Source: VRUE01 sp963728365 (lineage in GTDB: Bacteria > Actinomycetota > Thermoleophilia > Solirubrobacterales > 70-9). From it: DNA of 64,000 nt. The notes beneath the pieces are model-generated. The model worked only from the letters and a program-made list of their open reading frames with translations, was not told where the DNA came from and ran no database searches. The stretch spans positions 1,488,001-1,552,000 of the forward strand of contig CAVSJI010000001.1 of NCBI GenBank assembly GCA_963728365.1, given 5' to 3'. Positions within the stretch are counted from its first letter, which is position 1. Each line of letters starts with the position of its first letter. Made by a program: the position numbers and the translations under genes. Positions 54,734 through 63,750 of the stretch are shown here, piece after piece.

Positions 54734-55738
54734 CTATAGGGCGCGCCAGCGCTGCGGATCGGTTCCCTCGACCTGCTCGACCTGGCCGAGAATCGCCATG
54801 TGGTCAAGGCAGGAGAGGACGATCTGCAGGACCCAGGCGCTGACCGGCGTGTTGACGTTCTCGGCGCCGACGATCTCTTCGACGATCTCGAAGCCGGTGC
54901 GCTCGCCGTCGGCCAGCGCCTCGCGGGTCTTCTCGAGCAGCTCGCCGACCTGGCGCCGCGCCTCGTCGATCTTCGCTTTAGGGTCGCGGAAGGGCCGCCC
55001 GTGGCCAGGCAGGCAAAGTTCGACCTCGAGCGGCTCGACCTCGTCGAGGCTGCGCAGGAATTCACCGACTGGGTCGGGGCTGTGGCCGTGGTCGAAGAAG
55101 AGCACCGTGCGGCCCAGCAGGTGGTCGCCGGAGATCAGCAGCTTGCGCTCGGGCTGGTGCAGGACGACGTGCGAGGGCGCGTGGCCCGGGGTCTCGTGTA
55201 CCTGCCACGTGCCCAGGTCGGTCTCGACCTCGACCCCGGGGACCAGCTCCCGGTCGGGCTCGACGATCGCGTCGATCCCGGTGTCCTGATCGCCCTTGCG
55301 GGACTCGCGGTAGCGTTCGAGTCCGGCCAGCGGCACGCCGCTCTGGCGGGCCACCTCGAGCCGCTGCTCGAGCGCCGCCGCCGGGTCGTCGGCAAGCAGC
55401 CGCACGTGCTCCCAGTTGGGGTGCATCCAGAGCTCGCAGCCGGCGCCCTCGACGATCGGCGCCGCGAGGCCGTAGTGGTCGGTGTGCGAGTGCGTGCAGA
55501 CGAGCAGCTTGACGTCCTCGAGGCCGAAACCCGCCTGGGCGAGCGCCAGGTCGAACTGGCGCAGCCGCCCCTCGCCGCCGATCCCGGTGTCGAAGAGGAC
55601 GATCCCGCCGTCGGCGGCCACCGCCCAGACGTTGCCGTGCGGCACCCCCGGCCAGGGCAGCGCCAGCCGCAACCGCCAGACGCCCGGCAGGACCCGTTCC
55701 CCGCGCGGCGCCTCTGGCCGCTTTCGCTCCTCCGCCAT
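54734..55738 (-). CDS. Metallo-beta-lactamase-fold hydrolase (334 aa)
   Basis: A 334-residue MBL-fold enzyme of the glyoxalase II-like type. The zinc motif is THSHTDHYG, the later ligands are in HETPGHAPSHVV (His), LLISGDHLLG (Asp) and LCLPGHGRPF (His), so the binuclear site is complete. A C-terminal helical domain of about 80 residues (LLEKTREALADGERTGFEIV) follows, as in the family whose members hydrolyse lactones or act on CoA thioesters. Substrate unknown. It precedes the SRPBCC gene by 10 nt, so the two and the propeller gene form one operon. Confidence 0.85.
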   Translation of the reverse strand: MAEERKRPEAPRGERVLPGVWRLRLALPWPGVPHGNVWAVAADGGIVLFDTGIGGEGRLRQFDLALAQAGFGLEDVKLLVCTHSHTDHYGLAAPIVEGAGCELWMHPNWEHVRLLADDPAAALEQRLEVARQSGVPLAGLERYRESRKGDQDTGIDAIVEPDRELVPGVEVETDLGTWQVHETPGHAPSHVVLHQPERKLLISGDHLLGRTVLFFDHGHSPDPVGEFLRSLDEVEPLEVELCLPGHGRPFRDPKAKIDEARRQVGELLEKTREALADGERTGFEIVEEIVGAENVNTPVSAWVLQIVLSCLDHMAILGQVEQVEGTDPQRWRAL

Positions 55739-55795
55739 CCGTGCCCATCCTCTCAGGCGGCCGCGACCCGCGTGTGAGCCTGCTCACGCCGTCAC

Positions 55796-56014
55796 TCAGA
55801 CTCCGGCCCGACGTCGGCCGAACAGCCGAAGCGCGGCGCGTTCGGCGCCGATCCAGAGCAGGCCGATCAACAGCAGCGGCAGGGCAAGGAAGCCGACGAC
55901 GCCGAGGCCGGTGGCGAGCGAGAGGGACAGCGCGGCGATCGCGGCGGCGAGGAGGAGGTCGACCAGCAGGGCGCGGCGCGCCCCGGCGCCCGGCGTGTTG
56001 CGACGCCGGGTCAT
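55796..56014 (-). CDS. Small two-helix membrane protein (72 aa)
   Basis: Seventy-two residues with two hydrophobic helices (LLVDLLLAAAIAALSLSLAT and VVGFLALPLLLIGLLWIGA) and a basic tail. ATG 56014 overlaps the stop of the upstream phosphodiester-glycosidase-like gene (ATGA), so it is translated with it. No family recognised; a membrane partner of the coupled gene is plausible. Confidence 0.65.
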   Translation of the reverse strand: MTRRRNTPGAGARRALLVDLLLAAAIAALSLSLATGLGVVGFLALPLLLIGLLWIGAERAALRLFGRRRAGV

Positions 56015-57177
56015 CCGCCCCAGCCTTCCCCAGGGCGCAGGTAGACGGCGAAGAAGTCGCGTTCGTCGGGCGTCAGGTAGCGGGTCGAGGGCCGGAACAT
56101 TTCCGGCAGCAGGTTCGAGGGCTCGGCGGCGCCGGGCCGGCGGTAGGTGATGAAGCTTGTCCAGTCTTCGTTGATGTCGAGCTCCAGCGCCCGCACGGCG
56201 CCCGCCCGCTTGAGGATTTCCGCCAGCGAGCCGACCGTCTGGTAGTTCGCGGCGGCGTAGATCAGGTTGCCGCGGCGGTCGATGCCAAGCCCGGAGCGCC
56301 AGACGCGGATCGCGTTGTTGACCGTGGCGCCCCATTCGGGGCCGTCGCTGAGGTCGGGGTTGAGCCGGCCGCCGTAGATGATCGGCGGCAGGTTCTGCTT
56401 CGCGAACCAGACGTGCCGGCTGGGGTTTTCGCCGTGCTCCCAGCGGACGATGTCGATGCGGCCATCGCGGTACTCGACCAGGGTGGCGATCCCGTTGACC
56501 ATCGGCGCGACGGTCTGGCCGCGGTAGACGAGCCCGGCGTTCGAGGTTTCCAGCGGAAAGCCGCCGTTGAAGGTGGCAACGACGCGCCGGCGCAGCGCCG
56601 GCGGAACCTCGGCCGGGCCGCGGTGGGAGACTTCCGGCGGCTCGGCCAAGCCGGGCACGTAGGTCAGGTGGGTGCGCCGCGAGTCGATCCAGGCGACGCC
56701 GGCGACGAACTGCGGATATTCCGGGTCGCTGCGGAAGGTGGCGAGCAGCACCGCGGGATCGGACCCGGCGTGCGCGGTGGCCGATCGCCAAACCCCCTCC
56801 CCCTTCAGCGCCGGATGGATCAGCGGCTCGATCCGCGGCGGCCGGTACGCGACGGCGCCGGCGCGCGTCCTCGCCGCCGCGTCCGCGGCAATGCCAACCC
56901 GGGGCAGCGACTTCAGCGGCGGGCCCCCCTTCGAGGGCGCGTTCAGCGTGTAATACCAGTCCTCGATCTGCGAGACCAGCCCGTTGCCGCCGTGCCCGCG
57001 GGCCCACTCGACGGTGGCGACGCCGACGCCGACGTTGCGATGTCCGTTCATCGTCCGCACCCAGGAGACGCCGACCGGGACGAGGCAGATCGCGGCGGCG
57101 AGGAGGACGACGCGTCGCGCCCGCCGCCAGGGAGCGATGCGGCCGGTGGGGCGCCGCGGTTGTCGCTCGGCAGCCAC
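56011..57177 (-). CDS. Phosphodiester glycosidase-like (NAGPA/DUF2233) membrane-anchored protein
   Basis: A 388-residue protein with a single N-terminal membrane anchor (RRVVLLAAAICLVPVGVSWV) and a large outside domain. The segments VVATFNGGFPLETSNAGLVY, YGGRLNPDLSDGPEWGATVN, RRGNLIYAAANYQTVGSLAE and ALELDINEDWTSFI match the phosphodiester-glycosidase (NAGPA) fold, in which F-N-G-x-F and the D-x-N/D segment shape the active site. It may trim exopolysaccharide or cell-wall sugar phosphodiesters. GTG 57177 is preferred because GAGGAGG stands 9 nt before it; a GTG at 57207 is possible. Confidence 0.78.
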   Translation of the reverse strand: MAAERQPRRPTGRIAPWRRARRVVLLAAAICLVPVGVSWVRTMNGHRNVGVGVATVEWARGHGGNGLVSQIEDWYYTLNAPSKGGPPLKSLPRVGIAADAAARTRAGAVAYRPPRIEPLIHPALKGEGVWRSATAHAGSDPAVLLATFRSDPEYPQFVAGVAWIDSRRTHLTYVPGLAEPPEVSHRGPAEVPPALRRRVVATFNGGFPLETSNAGLVYRGQTVAPMVNGIATLVEYRDGRIDIVRWEHGENPSRHVWFAKQNLPPIIYGGRLNPDLSDGPEWGATVNNAIRVWRSGLGIDRRGNLIYAAANYQTVGSLAEILKRAGAVRALELDINEDWTSFITYRRPGAAEPSNLLPEMFRPSTRYLTPDERDFFAVYLRPGEGWGG

Positions 57178-57273
57178 CGGCCGAGCCTCCTCAGGGCGAA
57201 TTAACACGACCTAAGGATCGCTTGAGAAGTCTCAAATGCGAATCCGGCTCGCCCAGCAGGTAGGTTGGCGTTG

Positions 57274-58827
57274 GTGGAGTCGAGCAGCCCCAAGCGCGCC
57301 GGGCTCGTCCTCTCGGCGTTGATCCTGGTCGCCGCGGTGGCCAACCTCAACTTGGCCGTCGCCAACGTCGCGCTTCCCGACATCGGCAAGGCCTTCAACG
57401 CCGGCCAGACCTCGCTCAACCTGGTCGCGGTCGGCTACTCGCTGGGGCTCGCCACCTCGGTGCTCTACCTGGGGGCGCTCGGCGATCGCTACGGGCGCAA
57501 GATGATGCTCCTGCTCGGCATGGGGCTTTCGATCCCGGCCTCGCTGCTCGCCGGGCTGGCGCCCTCGATCGGCGTGCTCTTCGTCGCCCGGCTGCTCGGC
57601 GGGGTCGCCGCCGGGATGGCCTTCCCGACCACGCTGGCGCTGATCACGGCACTCTGGGCGGGCGACGCGCGCACCCGCTCGATCGCGCTCTGGTCGGCGA
57701 TCGGCGGCGCGATCTCCTCGCTCGGACCGCTGCTCTCCGGGGCGCTGCTCGAGCAGTTCGACTGGGGCTCGGTCTTCCTCGTCACCCTGCCGCTCGCGAT
57801 CCTCGCGCTCTTCATGGCCTGGCGCTACGTCCCCGCTCACGTCAACGAGACCAGCGACCCGGTCGACAACCTCGGCGGCATCCTCTCGGTGATGCTGGTC
57901 GCGGCGCTGGTGCTCGGGATCAACCTCGCCCCGGTGCCGGGCAAGGGCGCCACGGCGATCGGCCTCGGCATCGTCGCGCTCGCGGCGATCGCCGCCTTCA
58001 TCTGGCGCCAGCGCCGGGCACCCTCCCCGCTTTACGACCTAGACGTGGCCAAGCGCCGCACCTTCTGGGTCGCGGCCGGCGCCGGGATCATCGTCTTCGG
58101 CTCGCTGATGGCGGCGATGTTCGTCGGGCAGCAGTTCCTCCAGAACGTGCTCGACTATTCGACCCTCGACTCGGGCCTGGCGATCCTGCCGGCGGCAGCG
58201 CTGATGGTGCTCGTCGCGCCGCGCTCGGCAAAGCTGGTCGAGTCGCACGGCGCCCGCTTCACCCTGCTGGTCGGCTACCTCTTCTGCGTGCTCGGCTTCC
58301 TCACCATGCTGCTGCTCTGGAAGGAAGGCATCCCCTACTGGAAGGTCGGGCTCGGCTACGCCTTCGTCGGGATCGGGGTCGGCTTCGCCGGCACGCCTGC
58401 CTCGCACTCGCTGACCGGGTCGGTGCCGGTCAAACGGGCCGGGATGGCCTCCGGCACCGCGGATCTTCAGCGCGACCTCGGCGGGGCGATCATGCAGTCG
58501 ATCCTCGGCGCGCTGCTGACCGCGGGCTACGCCGCCGCGGCAAGCGAAGCGATCGCCAACTCCGGCCAGTCGGCGCGGATCAACGAGAGCATCGAAGCCG
58601 ACCTGACCAAGTCCTTCGCCAGCGCCGCCGACCTCGCCTCGCGCTACCCGGCGCACGCGGAAAGCATCATCGCCGCGGCCAAGGCCTCCTTCCTGCATGG
58701 CGACCAGGCGGCATACGTGGCGGGCATCGTCGCGATCCTGCTCGGTGCGGCCCTGGTCTTCTTCGGCTTCCCGAAGAAGGAGCGCGAGCAGCAGCTGCTC
58801 GCGGAATTCGCCGCCGAGGACGCGTGA
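57274..58827 (+). CDS. MFS drug-efflux transporter, DHA2 (14-helix) type
   Basis: A 517-residue EmrB/QacA-like exporter that drives drugs out by proton exchange. Fourteen hydrophobic helices are visible. Motif A is LGALGDRYGRKMMLLLG, motif C region is GAISSLGPLLSGALLE, and the start has LNLAVANVALPDIGKAF, all typical of DHA2. GTG 57274 is favoured (AGGTAGG upstream); an in-frame TTG at 57265 is an alternative. Its stop overlaps the ltrA start by four bases. Confidence 0.9.
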   Translation: MESSSPKRAGLVLSALILVAAVANLNLAVANVALPDIGKAFNAGQTSLNLVAVGYSLGLATSVLYLGALGDRYGRKMMLLLGMGLSIPASLLAGLAPSIGVLFVARLLGGVAAGMAFPTTLALITALWAGDARTRSIALWSAIGGAISSLGPLLSGALLEQFDWGSVFLVTLPLAILALFMAWRYVPAHVNETSDPVDNLGGILSVMLVAALVLGINLAPVPGKGATAIGLGIVALAAIAAFIWRQRRAPSPLYDLDVAKRRTFWVAAGAGIIVFGSLMAAMFVGQQFLQNVLDYSTLDSGLAILPAAALMVLVAPRSAKLVESHGARFTLLVGYLFCVLGFLTMLLLWKEGIPYWKVGLGYAFVGIGVGFAGTPASHSLTGSVPVKRAGMASGTADLQRDLGGAIMQSILGALLTAGYAAAASEAIANSGQSARINESIEADLTKSFASAADLASRYPAHAESIIAAAKASFLHGDQAAYVAGIVAILLGAALVFFGFPKKEREQQLLAEFAAEDA

Positions 58828-59990
58828 GCGCCTCCCCCTCGCGACTCGGCGCAACCCTGCGCGAGGGCGAGCGGGTGACGCCGCTGGAGCTCTTCTTCGA
58901 CCTCGTCTTCGTGCTGGCGATCACCCAGTGCACCGCGCTGATGTCGCATCACCCGACCTGGTCGGGGTTGGTTCAGGGGCTACTGGTCCTGGGCATGCTC
59001 TGGTGGGCCTGGGTCGGGTACGCCTGGCTGACCAGCGTGATCGACCCCGAGGAGGGAGCCGTGCGGCTGGTGATGTTCGGGGCGATGGCGGCGCTGCTGC
59101 TGGTCTCGCTCTGCGTGCCGGAAGCCTTCGGCGACCTGGCGCTGGCCTTCGCGTTGATCTACGGCGTAGTGCGGTTCGCCCAGATCGGGCTCTTCATCCT
59201 CGCCAGCCCCGAGGACGACGGCCTGCGCCACTCGGTCCTCGGCCTCGCGGGCAGCAGCGCGGTCGCCGTCGGCCTGCTGGCCTCGGCCTCGCTCTTCGAC
59301 GGGCTCGCCCAGGGGGCGCTCTGGGCGCTCGCCCTCTTCCTCGACATGGGCGGGCCCTACCTCTTCGGCTCGGAGGGCTGGAAACTCGTGCCCGGGCACT
59401 TCGCCGAGCGCCACGGCCTGATCGTGATCATCGCCCTCGGCGAGTCGATCGTCGCGATCGGGGTCGGCGCCGAGCACACGCTCGACCTCGGGATCGGCAC
59501 GGCGGCGGTGCTCGGCGTCGCCCTGACCGCGGCGCTCTGGTGGATCTACTTCGACATCGTCGCGATCGTCTCGTCCCGCCGACTGGCCGAGGCACAGCCC
59601 GGGCGGGTGCAGAACGAGATGGCGCGCGACTCCTACTCATACATGCATCTGGTGATGGTCGCCGGCATCATCCTCGCGGCGCTCGGCCTGAAGATGACGA
59701 TCGGCCACTTCGGCGAGCACCTGCACGCCGTCCCCGCCTTCGCCCTGCTCGGCGGCGTGGCGATCTACCTGCTTGGCCTGGTCGCCTTCCGCTGGCGCCA
59801 CATCCGCTCACTCAACCGCCAGCGCCTCGGCTTGGCGATCATCCTCTTGATCCTCGTCCCGGTCGCCACCGAGGTGCCTGCGCTGCTCGCCCTGGCCGCG
59901 GTCAACGCCCTGCTCTGGGCGATGATCGTCTACGAGACCCGCCTCTACGGCGACGGCCGCCACGAGGTCCGCCGCCCCCAAACCGCCTAG
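58824..59990 (+). CDS. ltrA: Low-temperature-requirement protein A family membrane protein
   Basis: A 388-residue polytopic protein with about ten helices. The family signature is at once after the start: ERVTPLELFFDLVFVLAITQ, later FAERHGLIVIIALGESIVAI and RVQNEMARDSYSYMHLVMVA. The biochemical function of LtrA is not known; in Listeria it was linked to growth in the cold. GTG 58824 overlaps the MFS stop (GTGA), so both are translated together, an unusual pairing that suggests a shared membrane role. Confidence 0.88.
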   Translation: MSASPSRLGATLREGERVTPLELFFDLVFVLAITQCTALMSHHPTWSGLVQGLLVLGMLWWAWVGYAWLTSVIDPEEGAVRLVMFGAMAALLLVSLCVPEAFGDLALAFALIYGVVRFAQIGLFILASPEDDGLRHSVLGLAGSSAVAVGLLASASLFDGLAQGALWALALFLDMGGPYLFGSEGWKLVPGHFAERHGLIVIIALGESIVAIGVGAEHTLDLGIGTAAVLGVALTAALWWIYFDIVAIVSSRRLAEAQPGRVQNEMARDSYSYMHLVMVAGIILAALGLKMTIGHFGEHLHAVPAFALLGGVAIYLLGLVAFRWRHIRSLNRQRLGLAIILLILVPVATEVPALLALAAVNALLWAMIVYETRLYGDGRHEVRRPQTA

Positions 59991-60074
59991 CGGTCGTAGT
60001 TGTCGTGGGCACTGACCGCAGGTCGATGCGTCGTCGCATCGGCAATCTTCCGGTCGCGGCGGCCTAACCGTGGC

Positions 60075-60902
60075 TCAGGGCGCGACGAAGGTCGAGGGAT
60101 CGGGACCGATGCGGCGTCCCGCATCGAGTCCGGCGATCCGGTCGAGCTCCGCATCGGAGAGCTCGAAATCGAAAAGGTCGATGTTCTCTCGGATCCGCTC
60201 CGGGGTCGCCGACTTGGGAATGACGACGTTGCCGATCTGCAAGTGCCAGCGCAACACGACCTGCGCCGCGGTCTTGCCGTGGGCGGCGGCGACCGCGGTG
60301 AGCGTCTCATCGTCGAGCGACTCGCCCTGGGCGAGCGGGCTCCATGCCTCGGTCGCCAGGCCGTGATCGGCGTGCCAGGCGCGCAGCTCGGCCTGTTGGA
60401 AGCTGGGGTGCAGCTCGATCTGGTTGACGGTCGGCCGCACCTCCGCCTCGGCCTCGAGCCGCTCCAAATCCTCGACACGGAAGTTGGAAACGCCGATCGT
60501 GCGCGTCCTCCCCTCCTCGCGGAGGCGCTCGAGCGCGCGCCAGGTCTCGACGAAGCGGTTCTCGGTGGGCACCGGCCAGTGGATCAGGTAGAGGTCGACG
60601 TAGCCGAGGCCCAACCGTCGTGCGCCGGCATCGAACGCCGCCAAGGTCGAGTCGTACCCCTGCTGGGAATTCCACAGCTTGGTGGTGACGAAGACGTCCT
60701 CCCGCGGCAGGCCGGAGACGGCGATCGCCGCCCCGACGCCCTCCTCGTTGCGGTAGGCGGCGGCGGTGTCGACGTGGCGGTAGCCGGCCTCCAGCGCATG
60801 CTCGACCACGGCCTGGGTGTCGTCGGGCGGGACCTGGAAGACGCCGAAGCCGAGCTGCGGGATCTCGACGTCGTCGTGCAAGGTGACACGGGGGACGGTC
60901 AT
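60075..60902 (-). CDS. Aldo/keto reductase
   Basis: A 275-residue NADPH-dependent reductase of the AKR5/2,5-diketo-gluconate reductase type. The catalytic tetrad is visible: Asp in HVDTAAAYRNEEGVG (D about 45, Y about 50), Lys in FVTTKLWN (about 75) and His in DLYLIHWPVP (about 108). IGVSNFRVEDLERL and VVIPKSATPERIREN complete the cofactor site. Substrates of such enzymes are broad. It converges with ltrA; a small GATGCG-TCGT-CGCATC hairpin (60025-60040) lies in the gap. Confidence 0.9.
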   Translation of the reverse strand: MTVPRVTLHDDVEIPQLGFGVFQVPPDDTQAVVEHALEAGYRHVDTAAAYRNEEGVGAAIAVSGLPREDVFVTTKLWNSQQGYDSTLAAFDAGARRLGLGYVDLYLIHWPVPTENRFVETWRALERLREEGRTRTIGVSNFRVEDLERLEAEAEVRPTVNQIELHPSFQQAELRAWHADHGLATEAWSPLAQGESLDDETLTAVAAAHGKTAAQVVLRWHLQIGNVVIPKSATPERIRENIDLFDFELSDAELDRIAGLDAGRRIGPDPSTFVAP

Positions 60903-60984
60903 CTGGGCCTGTCGCTTCCTTTCCTTCGCAGCGGGTTCGGGTCCACCCCTACCCGCCGAGGCGATTCGCTACGCGCTTGTGGGG

Positions 60985-61158
60985 CTAGCTGTTCGCCAGG
61001 CCGATGGCGAGCAGCGGGAAGGCGAGCATCACGCCCATGTAGAGGCCGACCAGGGCGCCGGTGCCGACGCTGGTCGAGCGCGAGCGGGCGCCGGCGAAGG
61101 CGCCGATCAGGAAGACCACGCCGAAGAGCACCGCCCCTATCCAAAATACGTCCGGCAT
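60985..61158 (-). CDS. Small two-helix membrane protein (57 aa)
   Basis: Fifty-seven residues: MPDVFWIGAVLFGVVFLIGA, a loop rich in Ser/Gly (GARSRSTSVGTGA) and a second helix (LYMGVMLAFPLLAIGLANS). The two hydrophobic helices and clean ATG at 61158 support a real gene, although no strong Shine-Dalgarno is visible. Function unknown. The rest of the flanking gap up to 61298 shows no further gene. Confidence 0.5.
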   Translation of the reverse strand: MPDVFWIGAVLFGVVFLIGAFAGARSRSTSVGTGALVGLYMGVMLAFPLLAIGLANS

Positions 61159-61298
61159 AAGCGGCGCGAGCCTATCGAACGGGCAGGATCCAGGCGCCTG
61201 ACGGCCAACCGGATGCCATCGACGCGACCGCCGCATCCCGCAAGAACCTGACCCCCGCGGCAATGATCTTCGCCGCCCGGAGACCGCCGAGGCCTGAC

Positions 61299-61505
61299 CT
61301 ACAGCTGGGTCGCGATCAGGCCGATCAAGGCGACGATCACGCCGCCGCCGAGCTGCAGCAGAGTGCGGTTGAGCCCGTCGAACCGAGCATTCATTTCGGC
61401 GCGCAACTCGCGCACGTCCGCATCGACGCGGCGGAAGCCCGCATCCATGCGCTGACTGAGATCGTCCAGGCGCTCGTCTGTCCAGCTCTGTCTCATCGTC
61501 CTCAT
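61299..61505 (-). CDS. Small coiled-coil membrane-anchored protein (68 aa)
   Basis: Sixty-eight residues: an amphipathic coiled coil (ERLDDLSQRMDAGFRRVDAD and RELRAEMNARFDGLNRTL) followed by a C-terminal membrane helix (LGGGVIVALIGLIATQL). Proteins of this layout are common in actinobacteria and are often annotated as hypothetical or similar to the DUF1640/hemolysin XhlA type. The heptad pattern makes translation credible. Confidence 0.65.
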   Translation of the reverse strand: MRTMRQSWTDERLDDLSQRMDAGFRRVDADVRELRAEMNARFDGLNRTLLQLGGGVIVALIGLIATQL

Positions 61506-61638
61506 GCTCCCAGCCTAGGGAGTGAAAGCGCACGCGTGGCGCGCAAACGTAACAGTTGCGAAGCTTTTTGTATGCGGAACTTTAGACGCTCGCCGTCGGG
61601 GCCGAGCGGCGGCCCGGCTGTCGGCTAAGTTGTCGTTC

Positions 61639-62235
61639 GTGAAGCTGCTTGCCTTCAGCGACCTGCACCGCGACCTCGGTCAGGCCGCCGAGCTGATCTC
61701 GATGGCCGCCGAGGCCGACGTGGTGATCGGCGCCGGCGACTTCGCCTCGGTGCACGAGGGTCTGGAGGAGACGATCGAGGCGCTGGCAGGGATCGAGACG
61801 CCGACCGTGCTCGTCCCGGGCAACAACGAGACCGACGAGGCGCTGCGCGCCGCGGCTGCCGGCTGGGACGCGGCGACGGTCCTGCACGGCGAGGGCACGA
61901 CGATCGCCGGGACAGAGTTCTACGGCCTCGGGGCCGGCGTGCCCGTCACGCCCTGGGAGTGGAGCTTCGACCTCGACGACGAGGCGGCGGCTTCGATGCT
62001 CGCCGCCTGCCCGGACGGCGCGGTCCTCGTCCTGCACTCGCCGCCGCGGGGCCACTGCGACGCCAACGGCGGCGGCGACCATTTCGGCAGCCCGGCGCTG
62101 CTCGCGGCAATCGAGGAGAAGGCACCGCGACTCGCCGTCTGCGGCCACATCCACGAGTCGTGGGGCTGCGAGAGCCGGATCGGCGCGACGCCGGTCCGCA
62201 ACCTCGGCCCCAAGGGCACCTGGATCGAGATCTGA
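61639..62235 (+). CDS. Calcineurin-like metallophosphoesterase
   Basis: A 198-residue phosphoesterase. All metal motifs are there: FSDLHRD (D-x-H), VIGAGDFAS (GD), LVPGNNETD (GN-N-[EH], with N in place of the usual H), LVLHSPPRGHCD, and AVCGHIHESWG (G-H-x-H). The GTG at 61639 is chosen because it begins right before KLLAFSDLHRD. No neighbour indicates the substrate. Confidence 0.85.
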   Translation: MKLLAFSDLHRDLGQAAELISMAAEADVVIGAGDFASVHEGLEETIEALAGIETPTVLVPGNNETDEALRAAAAGWDAATVLHGEGTTIAGTEFYGLGAGVPVTPWEWSFDLDDEAAASMLAACPDGAVLVLHSPPRGHCDANGGGDHFGSPALLAAIEEKAPRLAVCGHIHESWGCESRIGATPVRNLGPKGTWIEI

Positions 62236-62242
62236 GCGCAGG

Positions 62243-62890
62243 CTATCCAGCGCGGCGGTAGAGGAGGTGCGCCGCGTCTGGGCCCTCGACCACCCGCTCC
62301 TGCTCGAGCCCGATCCTGCTCACGTCGCCGAGGTTCTCGAAGAGGCGGGTGCCCGAGCCGAGCAGCACCGGCGCGACGTTGAGCAGCATCTCGTCGATCA
62401 GCCCGGCGGCCAGGTACTGCTGAGCGACATTGGCGCCGCCGCCGAGCGCGACGTCCTTGCCGGCCGCCGCGGCACTCGCCTGCTCCAGCGCCGACTCGAT
62501 CCCGTCGGTGACGAAGGTAAAGCTGTTGCCCCCCTGCTTCTCCAGCCGCTCGCGCTCGTGGTGGGTGAGGACGAAGACCGGGTGGTGGAAGGGCGGGTCG
62601 TCTCCCCACCAGCCGTCCCAGGGGTCCTCTCCCCAGGGACCGGGACCGCCGCCGAACATGTTGCGGCCCATGATCGTCGCGCCGACGTTCTCGAGCGACG
62701 CCTCGAACACGGCGCTGCTGGCGTTCGTCTCGCCCCCCTCGCGACCGTGCGGCCGGCGCCAGGCGGCGAGCTTGAGCACCCACTCGTGGAGCTGCTCCCC
62801 GCCTTCGCCGAGCGGGTGCTCCTCGCTCGGGTTGGGGCCTGCGGCGAAGCCGTCGAGCGAGACCGAGATCTGGAAACGGAGCTTGCTCAT
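62243..62890 (-). CDS. Dihydrofolate reductase/RibD-like reductase
   Basis: A 215-residue RibD C-terminal/DHFR-fold protein: it begins RFQISVSLDGFAAGPNPSEE, with ATIMGRNMFGGGPGPWG, FVLTHHERE and the NADPH site VALGGGANVAQQYLAAGLID. Members are often annotated as dihydrofolate reductase family but true DHFR activity is unproven. ATG 62890 is used; an ATG two codons earlier (62896) is possible. The end lies 7 nt from the convergent phosphoesterase gene. Confidence 0.88.
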   Translation of the reverse strand: MSKLRFQISVSLDGFAAGPNPSEEHPLGEGGEQLHEWVLKLAAWRRPHGREGGETNASSAVFEASLENVGATIMGRNMFGGGPGPWGEDPWDGWWGDDPPFHHPVFVLTHHERERLEKQGGNSFTFVTDGIESALEQASAAAAGKDVALGGGANVAQQYLAAGLIDEMLLNVAPVLLGSGTRLFENLGDVSRIGLEQERVVEGPDAAHLLYRRAG

Positions 62891-62919
62891 CGGCATGCAG
62901 TCTGGCGCAACGGCGCCGC

Positions 62920-63750
62920 TTACGCGAGCCGGTCGCGCTGGGCGGCGGTGCGGCGGAAGATCTCGGTGGCGCCGATCCGCTCGACGGTCCTCTCCGCCAA
63001 TCGTGGCGAGAGCTGGCCGAGGGCGAGCAGCGGCCGTATCGGCGAGCCGCTCTCCAGCACCTCGGGCTTGTCCTCTCGGATCGCCTCGACGACCCGCTCG
63101 GCGACCTTCTCCAGCGTCGTCTCGCCCATCAGCCGGTTGGAGCTGACCCCTTCCTCGACCATCCGCTGGTACATGCCGTCGCCCGCGACGAAGCCGGGGC
63201 AGACGACCGAGAAGCCGACCGGCGCACGGCGGTACTCGGCGCGCAGCGACTGGGTGAGGCCGATCAGCCCGGCCTTGGTCGCGGCGTAGGGCTCGTTGTA
63301 GGCGGGACCAACCTTGCCGGCCAGCGAGGAGATGAAGACGACGTGGCCGCGGCCCCGCTCGAGCATCCCCGGCAAGGCGCGGTGGGCGAGCAGCATCGGC
63401 GCGGTGAGGTTGATGTCGACCATCGCGGAGAGCTGGTCCGGGGTGTAGGCGGTGAAGGCGCCGACCGTCTCGATTCCGGCGTTGTTGACGAGCAGGTCGA
63501 GCGGCCCGAGCGCCGCCTCGCAGCGCTCGATCAGCGCCTCGACCTGGGTGCGTTCGCCAAGCTCGGCCGGCACCGCCTCGGCCTTCACCCCCAGGGCGCG
63601 CAGCTCGCCGACCGCATCGGCGAGAGCCTCCTCGCGCCGCCCGCTGACGACCACGTCCACACCCTCGGCACCGAGGCGCAGCGCAATCTGCCGCCCGATC
63701 CCGCCCGACGCCCCGGTCACCAAAGCCGTCCTGCCGCGCAGCTGTTTCAT
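62920..63750 (-). CDS. Short-chain dehydrogenase/reductase
   Basis: A 276-residue classical SDR: TGASGGIGRQIALRLG (NAD(P) site), VVSGRREEALADAV, LLVNNAGIETVGAF, and the catalytic Ser-Tyr-Lys as ISSLAGKVG and YNEPYAATKAGLIG. A C-terminal extension of about 30 residues follows. An Arg after VSG (SGRRE) suggests NADP preference. It starts directly after the stop of the downstream methyltransferase fragment, so the two are one operon. Confidence 0.9.
   Translation of the reverse strand: MKQLRGRTALVTGASGGIGRQIALRLGAEGVDVVVSGRREEALADAVGELRALGVKAEAVPAELGERTQVEALIERCEAALGPLDLLVNNAGIETVGAFTAYTPDQLSAMVDINLTAPMLLAHRALPGMLERGRGHVVFISSLAGKVGPAYNEPYAATKAGLIGLTQSLRAEYRRAPVGFSVVCPGFVAGDGMYQRMVEEGVSSNRLMGETTLEKVAERVVEAIREDKPEVLESGSPIRPLLALGQLSPRLAERTVERIGATEIFRRTAAQRDRLA

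Noticed and set aside
60025..60040. Hairpin GATGCG-TCGT-CGCATC as a terminator between ltrA and the aldo/keto reductase
   Set aside because: Only six pairs and no T-run; kept as a mention, not as a feature.
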